Source of the DNA: Jacaranda mimosifolia
Taxonomy: Eukaryota; Streptophyta; Magnoliopsida; Lamiales; Bignoniaceae
Length of the DNA stretch: 64,000 nt
Assembly: GCA_018894105.1 (NCBI GenBank)
Contig: CM032126.1
Location: forward strand, 25,332,391 to 25,396,390
Direction: 5' to 3'
Made by a program: the position numbers and the translations under genes. Each line of letters begins with the position of its first letter. The stretch's first letter is position 1. Under the pieces are notes generated by a model. It was given only the letters and a program-made list of their open reading frames with translations, made no database searches and was not told where the DNA came from. Shown here one piece after another: positions 48,166-57,803 of this stretch.

Positions 48166-49218
48166 GTATATATACATGTGTATTGTACTATTTCTCCTAC
48201 AAATCTTGTAATATGTTAATTGAGGATGTGATATACGAAGTTGGACATATATCTCATGCTTGGATATATATATGTACATGTATAGTCATCCCGGATATAT
48301 AGTACTATGTGGTAACTTGGATTAATTAAAGTTTATTAAGGGATTGAACCCTAACTTGAGGATTTTATTATATTTGGGACCTAAGTATTGACATTAAGGA
48401 TAATCTTGTTAAATGGACTGTTGTTGTTAATTTGGAAGATGTATTGGGAATCATGATCAAGGACTAAATTTATTCTATTATTGGAATCGAAAAAATTTTG
48501 TAATTATTTCTGTAGAAATCGTCTTAATTAGCATAAGTCGTACTAATAGATTTGGCCAGATCCTGATTACTGTATTAGTTTGTTAATTAGAGGTTTTGGA
48601 GACTGTTAATAGTTAATTATGCATATTAAAGATCAAATGAGGGTTGCAATGTTAAATACTCTTTTGTTTAGGTGACGATAAAGTGGGTTCGACCGACCAA
48701 TAGAATTGCTTACTGTGGTTGCTATATCTTCGAACTACAAAGGTGAGGGTCTGTCAATCTAGCACTTCCTTTATTTACCTGTTATTGTGATAAACCCCTG
48801 TGTGGGTTTCCTATTTCTAATCTATCTGTATTCTGTTTTGTTGAAATCTTGATTGATATCTGTTATTTGATCTGTACACCCCTGTGTGGGTTATTGTTTG
48901 CTACCAATTCTGAATTCTATCTGTTCTAGCGCTTAGAACTCCTATATTTTATTTGTACCATTTTGTTATTTGTTATTGTCTGTTATCTATTTCGTCTTGT
49001 TCTGTTATCTTTTGCCTTGCCGGAACATCTGTTATCCATTACAACTTTGAATTGGCCATGTTGGTATCTGTTTTGTTTGGTTCTGTTATCTATTGCCTTG
49101 TCGGCATTTCTGTATTATTCTGATCTATCTGTACTGTTATCCATTCAATTTTCTATCCAACTGTCTGTTATCTGTTCGATTAGTTATTTGACTATATGTT
49201 ATCTGTCTGTACTATTAT

Positions 49219-49375
49219 TTTGGGACGTTAATCCTTGTTGTGTGAGCATGGGATAATCCATAAGCCCTGAATTCTGATTAAGTAATAGGATGTTAATCCC
49301 AGCTGTGTGCCTGGGATAAGTTGTAAGCTTTGGGACATTAATCCCTACTTTGGGATAAGCCGTAAGCCCAAAACT
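49219..49375. repeat. Tandem expansion in the 3' LTR: three units with GTTAATCC and GGGATAAG
   Basis: The module (GGGACGTTAATCC ... GGGATAATCCATAAGCC) occurs three times in diverged form at about 49222, 49285 and 49330. The 5' LTR has one copy at about 38535-38600. Confidence 0.8.
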
Positions 49376-50362
49376 TATGATAAGGAAATCTGATCGACAT
49401 GTTCTGTTTCGTTTTCTGATTGTATTTTGATTGCTCGTATAACGTTCATAGAGCAAGAAGGTTGCAAAAGTTTCTTGGTCTAGATTGGGTTGTTGTACAG
49501 GCCAGATGAGCCTTCTGTATTTCCTCCCAAACTGATTCGGTTGAGATGGACCATTCCTCCTGAACTGATCCCATTGAGATGATCCCGGGCTATTCGAGCC
49601 GATAGCCACAACTTCTAAGCTAGTTCCTACTGATAATCTTGAAATCTAAAAATGTCTATTTTGCCAGACTGTATTCTGATTGCCTGTTATAATTTGTTTG
49701 TCTGTTTGTATCTAGTTCGGCTGTAATCTGACTATTCTGTCTGATTGTACTCTGCCTATAATCGCTTGATATGCTCTTGTTTTGATTGACTAATGATAAT
49801 CTATTGAGTTGATTCTTCTTCGATAGATCCTTACAGTTACTATTACGATTATCCCTTACTAAGTCTTTGGACTTACCCTCTTGTATTACATTGATTTTCT
49901 TAGACAGGGATAAGTGATGGATGCGGATTTCTAGATTGAACTGAAGGAAATTATCTTTTGTAATAGAATAGGTGTTTGAATGTATATATGAAATTATTTG
50001 AATATTTAGCTTGAACTTGAGATATTGTGATGATATCATATTGATGCTGATGACTTAAGGCATGTAAATGTGGCTAGATATAAAAAGGTGGATCATGGCA
50101 TTTACTTAATGATTTGATGAGTCAATTAAGTTAGAAATTTCCGCTGCTTCTGATAAATTGTATTTGAGATTTGGTGGCATGTGTTTAATATATGTGCTGT
50201 CTGTTACAGGTTTATTTAAGGTTTGTTCAAGTTAGAATCCGTTGCTATTTTTGATAAGTTTGAAATGAAATGTTTGATTATAGGTCTATTGATTTGTATT
50301 GAGGGTTCAATTTAAGATTGAATTGTATGGCAACTCAACTTAGGTGCTGTCCCGAGTTGGGA

Positions 50363-50378
50363 GTGCTATAGATAGCAC
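50363..50378. repeat. Palindromic LTR-LTR junction
   Basis: GTGCTATAGATAGCAC is a 7-bp perfect inverted repeat around a 2-bp centre. It joins the end of the plus-oriented LTR (...GTGCTATA) to the start of an inverted LTR (ATAGCAC...). Confidence 0.85.
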
Positions 50379-53247
50379 ATAAGCTGAGGCAACACTCTGA
50401 TTCAGACTTAATTTCATCCACAATTCATACAATAGGCCTATCAGAAAATTTTTCCAAAATTATCAAAGATAGCAACAAGCTTTAACCTAAGCACATCTTA
50501 TAAAAGTACAAATTTCATACCGTCGCAAATTCATCATTCATCGTTTCATACCTACTACAAACCATAAGCTCAAGTCTGACTTCTCACAACATTTTCAAGT
50601 TTCCACTAAACATAAAAGTGATTCGTACACAGGTTTAGGCACATATTCTATTACAAAACATATTTACATCTTTCCAAGCATGAAGTACAAGATCATCACC
50701 AAAACCTGTCTGAAAAAGTTAAGTGATACGGGGGGTAAGTCCAAAAACTTAGTGAGGGATAACTTAAGAATAACAAAAGAGACCTATCGAGGAAAGATTA
50801 ACTCAACAGATCATCATTTAAATATGTAGAACATGATAGATTCAGAATCAGATAGTAACAATAGCAAAATAGGAAACTCTCCTGCTTTATTGCTCCTAGA
50901 ACAGATTTCAGACAGCCAAGATACAACCAAATAATACAAACCTAAAGCATATGCATTTCAACAGAACATATATATCCGACTCACCTTATACCAGACAGTC
51001 AAACAAATTCACCAAAGCGTAACAACTTTGTACATGGCAGATGCCTATACGAACCATATAGCGCACTGCTGATGCCTGGGGGGAATCCCTAGCACACCAT
51101 GGATACCTAAGCGGGTCGCTTGGTGTATCACTGACACCCATGCGGACAGCATGGCGTGCCCCCACATAACCAAATATTTTGCTCGGACAATAATTCTCCA
51201 TACAGAAAGCAAATTGTGCAAGTGCCCATATGCACCGTATAGCACACTGCAAGTTTTAGATAAACAGATGTGCCGGTGAGCCAACTATAACAATACAGAT
51301 AGTTCAGAATAGTAAAAAAATGCTGACAAGGCAACAGATAACAGAACCAAATGGAACAGATAAACCAACATGACCAATTCAAAGCTGTAATAGTTAACAG
51401 ATGTGCCAGTAAGGCAAATGATAATAGAACAAGACAAAACAGATAACAGACAGTAACAAATAACATAATGATACAGATAACAGATAGAAGTTCTAAGCAC
51501 CAGAACAGACAGAATTCAGAATCGGTAACAAACAATAACCCATACAGGGGTGTACAGATCAGATAATAGATATCAATCAAGATTTCAACAAATCTCATAT
51601 TTCAACAAAACAGAATATAGATAAGAAACAGGAAACCCGCACAGGGGTTTATCACAATAATAGATAAATAAAGAAAGTGCCAAGTTGGCAGACCCTCACC
51701 TTTGTAGTTCTCAGATATGGCAACCACAGTCAGCAATCCTTCTGGTCGGCAGGACCTACCTTGTCGTCACCTAAACAAAAGGGTATTTACCATTACAATC
51801 CTCCTTTGATCCTTAATATGCATAATTAACTATTAACAGTCTCCAAAACCTCTAATTAACCAACTAATATAGTAATCAGGATCTGGCAAAATCTATCAGT
51901 ACGACTTATGCTAATTAAGACGATTACTACAGAAATAATTACAAAATTATTTCAATCCCAATAATAGAATGAGTTCTAGTCCTTGATTCATGATTCCCAA
52001 TACATCATCTCAAATTAACAACAACAACCCATTTAACAAGATTATCTTCAATGTCAATACTTGGGTCCCAAATATATAAAATCCTCGAGTTAGGGTTTAA
52101 TCCCTTAATAAACTTCAATTAATCCAAGTTACCACTTAGTACTATATATCCAAGCCTACTGTACATGTACATAGATACCCAAGCACGAGGTACATGTCCA
52201 ACTTCATATATCACATCCTCAATTGACATATTACAAGAATTGTAGGAGAAATAGTACAATATACATGTATATATACACATATACATTCTAATATCATTCC
52301 AAACTTCCAACACAAGAGGCAATTATGGAGTTTTCAAAATCACAAACCAAGCACACGAGTGCGATCGTCGCGTTGAGGAGACAAAATAGTCTCACTACCA
52401 CTGCCGCACCGCCGTTGTCGGAAAGTTCAGTGCCACTGCCCAGAGACATCTCTCGCCATGAGCTTTCTAGTGCTTAACTCCATTTTCAGTTTCTCTACCG
52501 GAAAAGCCTCCAATCGAAGCACCAAAACCCTCAAAATCACTTTGCTCCACCGTGGAGTTTTTTTCGATTTTCGCCTCCGCCGCCATGCTAAACTTCCAGA
52601 AAAGGTTACCAGGGTGATCCTCTAGCTGAGCTCTACCTAACCCATACCCCAGAACCGAGTTTGGCCGCCGAAAGGATGGAAACCCACCACTACCCGCCTT
52701 GAGCTATTTCTTAGCTTCAACTTCTTAGTAGTTTGCTGGTCGTTCCACTGTGCATGTGGTACCATCAGAGAGCTAGTGAGGAAGAGAAAAGGTTTATCAG
52801 TTTGGTTTGGAGAAAAGCTAGTCGTTGGAGGAGATCATCGGTTAAGGGGGTGAGGTTGCGGGGAAAAAGAAGGAAAAAATGGGGGGTCCAAATGCAAAAA
52901 TGCAATTTTATAGAATTGATTTTTGTAAATTTCAGATTTGATCCCAAAATTTCTATTCAGCCTTCAATCAAATCCTTCAAGATTTGCTCAAACTTCAATT
53001 CGGTCCCTAAACTTAGTGAGTGCATTAATTTCACCCATTTGACCCAAAATAATTCCATGCAAACCCACAAAATCTTCAAAATTAGTCCAATTACATTTTC
53101 TCAAATTTCGGATTGACCCCAAAACTTTCAAATATTTTGCAATTAAGCCATTTTCACTTATTTCGAGCCCTAAAATCCGACCAATTAAAATTCTTGATTT
53201 TTTTCCAATTCTTATTTTCCAAAATCCCAAATTTTAGGGGTGTTACA
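50372..53247 (-). mobile_element. Inverted solo LTR of the same superfamily
   Basis: About 2.88 kb. On the minus strand it starts TGTAACACCCCTAAAATTTGGG at 53247 and aligns with the LTRs at 36514 and 42987 at roughly 90 percent over the first 370 bp by eye. It differs from both at 50880-51260, where the sequence is unrelated. Its inner end lacks about 12 bp relative to the other LTRs. The right flank is ATACC. The left flank is the neighbouring LTR. No internal domain is attached. Confidence 0.82.
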
Positions 53248-53313
53248 ATACCTATCGAAAAATAAAATCTAGAATTCCAACATATGTTGACAATTATAAT
53301 TTTATTATTATTT

Positions 53314-56300
53314 TGTAATGCCCCGACTTTTTGAATGGAATTTAGAAAATATTGAGGATTAAAGCAATAAGATTTTATGTAGTTATTGAAAAAAATTCAA
53401 AATTTAATTAATTTAATTATAACATTGGGAATCGATCAAAGAACAATAATGATAAAAACAAAATGGTCCTTGGATAAAATTATACTTAAATTAATTAGGG
53501 TCTTATATGATATTAGAAAATTGAGAGAACTGAAAATTTAATAAAATCGAACTCAATTGCAAGAATTAAAAAGTTGGACAGGGCTAACGTGTGAATAAGA
53601 GAAGTTGGAGGAACGAATTAGAAGATTGGGAGCCAATGTCAAGCACTCAAAATTTGAGGGACCATGTTAAAAGATAAGGGAAAGTTCTGGGATTGAAGTG
53701 CAATTTTAGAAAAATGAAAAATATAACAGAAAGCTCCATCCTTTCATCTAATTCTCAACATGCAACCTAGCTCTTTCCTCCATTTCTCACTGTCTCTACG
53801 ACCTAAAACATAAAATTGAACTGACTAGAACTCTCCCCTCAGCACGGCAAACACATCGGTGCCAAATTCAACCTAAATAGACTAGCAAAACACCGAAAAG
53901 TTGAGGTCAATGGTGGCTAATTTTGGAGGTGGTGATTTCGGGGTGAGTGACAGAAAATAGAAGCCAACTACTGGGTTTTGATGGATTCATGGAGAGGAGC
54001 ATATTAGTATCTCCAATTTTGTCTTTGGACCATCAAAGGTAAGGGAATTTAAGGCGGTGGCAACAACAGTGGCGTAAGGTGGCGCCATGATGTTTTTTGG
54101 GAAATTGACAGGCGAAACAACGATGAAATAAGAAATTGGTTGAGCGCTTTTGATCAGCGTGATGAGGCATGCATATTGGTGGTGACGGTGTTCAACTCTG
54201 GCAGTGGTGGACAGCGGTGCTGCGGCGGCTCCAACATAGTGCACTAGAATTCGACTTTGGGCTTGTTCGAGCTAATTTCGAGCTTTGAATTAGACTCAAA
54301 CTCTATCCAATTTAGTAATTTTCAGCTATTGACTCATTAATTTGATTAATTGTTGAATTGATTCGATTGAGAATTGATTAATAATCAAAATATAAATTAA
54401 ATTAATTTAAGATTTCAATCAACCAAAATTTGACAGTGAATTAAGATTTTGTCCTTGAATTGGTGAAGCCTGATTAAGACCTAGCAAATCAAATTGACTC
54501 AAGTTAGAAAGATAAAATTTAGTTATTTCTGAAATAAATTAGCTATAATGATCGTCATTCTAGGGACTAACTAGTCATAGCAACCGTTAAAGTAAGAGCT
54601 AATTTAGATAGATATCAAAATATTGGTTAGATTTAAACATAATTGGGACATACAACATTGGATGTGGACATGTTACTATTACTATTAGGGCTTTTGACTC
54701 AGAGTATAACTAAGTCAGATAATGTTCCAAAAGAAAAGAAATAATATCTAGATACCTAAGTATTTGATGGGATCATGAGTTGGATCCCATCTCAAGTATT
54801 TTAATGTTAGATTGAGATTTAAGAAAGGTAACCAAATAAAATAAATCTCGTACTAGGCCTAGATAAGGACCGATATAATTTGTTAACTGATATATCAGAC
54901 ATTAAATGAGGTAGTGAGATTTAGTGGAATTATTGAGGACACTAGCGTGAAATCGAGTATGCTTGAACTAATTGATTAGGCATCTTGATATAGGAAGATT
55001 AGGAAATATGTCAAGTTTAGAATACAATAAGCACTAAAGTATAATAAGGACACTAGTTATAGCGTGTTAAGTGATTTAAAGAATTAACATAATATTGATT
55101 CCAGTCATCTTACGATAAATTCTTTGGTTGATTAGAAAGCGAGGATGCGAGTTACCTAAACAATTAGGAGAGTTCCTTCACATCTGTCAGGTGAGTTTTA
55201 TACTTGCTAATATGAGACTTTCTTGTTAGGTTAAGAACCTATATGCTACATCTATGACTATTGTTATAGAATCCTTGATACATAATTTCATGGTATTTTA
55301 ATTATGATAAATATTTCATATATATTTGTAATTCAAAGTTTGCATGTTCTCCTTGAGAAATGTCCTTTCTAAAAGATTGGTTTCTTGATTATTAAACCTA
55401 TAAAATGTAATTTGATATTTGGAGCAATCACATCGCCACAATTTGATATTGCATTGAGGTTCAGTTACAATATTCCCGATTTCGATTACATTGTTGATTT
55501 TATGTATGGCGAATGTGTTATAACATGAAAAATGCAATTAAAATACATCATTCAGACTCTTAGGAACGCCCCTGGGAAGTTTAGATCCGGGGTGATGCCA
55601 TGGGAAGTTGGGCCTAGACTAGGATCAAAAAGACAATCGAGCTGGTCTCCTAAACTAGTATCCACTAGTGATCCTGTCTCAAAGGCAGTTGGAGGATAGT
55701 TGTTTGTGAGCGAGTGATTAGCATATAGTCAACCATGCCCTGTGTGTGTGTGTGTGTTTCGTCTGAGCTGGTCACTCAAAAATTTGGAGGGATAAGGATT
55801 TCAATATTTTCAAAAGTGGAGTGATAAAGTCGAAGACCCCTATCAGTCTTTTACGAAAGTGATTGATACATTTTGATATTTATGTTTTGGAACTTGAGTA
55901 TTTCATACAAGTTAATTGATTGTCTGAAAACTATATCGATCATTATCTCTCTCTTAAAGTTAAAACTTCTTCAAGAAAGGTATTGAAATTTGTGAAGTCT
56001 CAACACTGGTATAGGATGGTGTTGAGATGGAACATTCCAGATCCGAAAGAAAACCCCTTTGATTGAAAACCAAATCATTTCTATTTTACCTTGTGATTGA
56101 CATGAGAACATATTTAAATCACTTATTAGCACACCAACTCACCAAGTCATTCGGACTTATGTGTTTTTGTTTTATTTTTTCTATTCTTTTCCCTAGATAG
56201 AAGCAGGTGATGGCGAGAGTGGAGTGAGTTTCATATAAGGTATATGATTTTGCGGATGTGTGAATAAATGCATAGGTAGTAATATGTTCGAGTTGTTATG

Positions 56301-56609
56301 TAAATGAAATTGATATGTTTGTAGTGTGACTTTTGCTGGTTTGAGGATAAGCTTGAACTATAGAATGTTGTTGCTTGTGAAATTTTGTTTTACTATATCT
56401 GCTAAGTGTTGATGTAGATAAGATTGGAGGTATTTTGTCATTGTTAAGTTTAGTTTTCTAGGTTCCGATTAAATGTTGATTTTGTTAAAAGTTGACTGTT
56501 TGAATTAAATGTTTTGGATTTTGAAAGGGTTGTTTGAACCAAAGAACTTGCATATAGATTGAGCAGCACCTCGGATCAGAACAGACATCTCTCCATCGAG
56601 GACGGTACA
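53314..56609 (+). mobile_element. Solo LTR, third Ty3/gypsy family
   Basis: Begins TGTAATGCCCCGACTTTT and ends GAGGACGGTACA. Near the end the block CAGCACCTCGGATCAGA corresponds to the GGCGCCTCGG block 40 bp from the end of the other LTRs, and AGTCATTCGGACTTA plus GCAGGTGATGGCGAGA near 56150-56215 match a block shared by the other LTRs, so this is a related LTR. The flanking pentamers do not agree, so the ends are approximate. No gag or pol is attached. Confidence 0.6.
55739..55757. repeat. (GT)n microsatellite
   Basis: About nine TG dinucleotides within the solo LTR. Confidence 0.9.
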
Positions 56610-57357
56610 TTAATTCAAAAATTAATCACACAATATATGCATATCTTTTTAGTTTTTTTTTTATTATTAAAAATTAGTTATTTTATTTGAATTTGGAGCG
56701 TCCGAATTTATGCACAAATGCTATATGGATTTCATGTTGCGTTTACACACATTAAAAGATTATAAATATCTTAGGTAGTGGTCCGCCGATGCTGATACCC
56801 GTGGCCCCCGCAAGATTTCATTGGGTTTAAAACTCCACATACTAGGTAAGGTCTAAAATAGTTAGCCAATAATTGACCATGATTTCTTCGCAAATTTGAA
56901 ATCAACGCATCATCCAATCACATAGCTTCACGTGGCACCATTAGGCCCACTTTGAATGAAGCCTGTATTGTTGGCCTTACATTAGACAGCCCACCAAACG
57001 CGGGTTGGTTTAAGAAAACAGTATTCTTCTTCACTTAATAATAATCGTAATTGACAGCATTACCCATCATCACTTAATTGGAATTCCTCTCTGTCATTCA
57101 TTATTATATATCAATCTCTCTCAATATTCTCAAATATCTAATGTCCCATTCACACTATACACCAAAACTTGATTGAGGAACCTCAACATGACCTAACTTC
57201 AAACTTCAAGTGCATAAATGTGCACAGCTGCCAAAAAAATTATTATATAATTCTAAAAGTTTAGTAGTGAAAGATATACTTCACAATATAAATATTTATA
57301 CATATACGTATATATATATATGTATAAATGTAAATATATAGTGGGAAGCAATTTAAT
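56610..57357. other. Intergenic region, upstream of the small peptide candidate
   Basis: About 750 bp not explained by LTR sequence. It contains CACCAATCCAACTC-type low-copy sequence, an ATATATAT stretch at 57306-57322 and TATAAATG at 57323-57330 about 30 bp before the ATG at 57358, a possible TATA box. Nothing else is identified. Confidence 0.45.
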
Positions 57358-57735
57358 ATGGTGATTCTTACAAGTTTCCTCTTGCTGATCACTACAATCT
57401 TGTCTAGTCTTGGAAGTAAGTTCATTTAAAATTTTGGGGTCACAAGTTTGGGTAATTCTTAATTTAGGAAAGAAGAAAATTCACTAAGCAACAAACATAT
57501 GTCATTGAAAGGAAAGCCAAACTTAGACTGCAGTTCTCTAAGCAACAAATTCAATCATTCTTCTACTTTGTCAAACTAACCTAAAAGAATATTACACCAC
57601 ACAAAAATTTCAAACCCCACACCCAAAATCCTTTTTAATTTTTACCTTTTTTTTCCTATTCTTTTTACAGAATCCCAGATTACCCAACCGCGCAGTTCCC
57701 TAATGGAAAACGGACGACTTGAGCAGCAACTCTAG
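57358..57735 (+). CDS. Candidate two-exon gene for a 40-residue secreted peptide
   Basis: Exon 1 (57358-57415) begins with ATG and encodes a hydrophobic signal-peptide-like stretch (MVILTSFLLLITTILSSLG, then one base of a split codon). It ends at GAA followed by the donor GTAAGT. The intron (57416-57670) finishes in a long T-rich tract and ACAG. Exon 2 (57671-57735) restores the frame and adds a hydrophilic tail of 21 residues with TQPRSS, MENGR and a C-terminal EQQL, then TAG. There is no known family match that I can recall, and no Cys. A secreted signalling peptide is a possible role by analogy only. It may also be a truncated gene start or chance. The donor, acceptor, phase and signal peptide agree, which is why I list it. 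Confidence 0.4.
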
Positions 57736-57803
57736 TGGTCAAAGAATACTATAATTTCTTAAACTATTTATAATACATGGTCCTAGTCGAGACAAGCTTA
57801 GTC

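Larger units (their letters stand above)
36514..50370 (+). mobile_element. Non-autonomous Ty3/gypsy-type element with tandem gag genes and no pol
   Basis: Related LTRs (36514-39576 and 42987-50370, the latter enlarged by a 4.2 kb copia insertion) flank a 3.4 kb internal region. Inside the 5' LTR is TGGTAATAGAGC (39581-39592), a one- or two-base variant of the initiator-Met tRNA primer site. Before the 3' LTR is AAGGGGGAAGGAG (42974-42986), the polypurine tract. The only coding remnants are two successive gag-type genes, and reverse transcriptase, RNase H and integrase are absent. This matches the published TR-GAG class (LTR elements carrying gag only), but with gag duplicated. The LTRs differ at about one position in ten. 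The flanks, ACACC left and GATAG right, are not a target duplication. Confidence 0.8.
42987..50370 (+). repeat. 3' LTR of the tandem-gag element, split by a copia insertion
   Basis: Begins TGTAACAACCCTAAAA and ends GAGTGCTATA. 42987-43965 and 48166-50370 together match the 5' LTR. Without the 4.2 kb insert and one TSD copy it is about 3.18 kb, longer than the 5' LTR mainly because of a tandem expansion at 49219-49372. Confidence 0.87.

Noticed and set aside
51128..51598. 156-codon minus-strand ORF rich in Leu, Cys and Tyr
   Set aside because: It covers LTR sequence, and the hydrophobic composition comes from T-rich repeats of CTGTTAT-type units.
53314..56609. Target duplication for the third-family solo LTR
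   Set aside because: The left flank TATTT and right flank TTAAT do not match, so no TSD is claimed and the ends are approximate.
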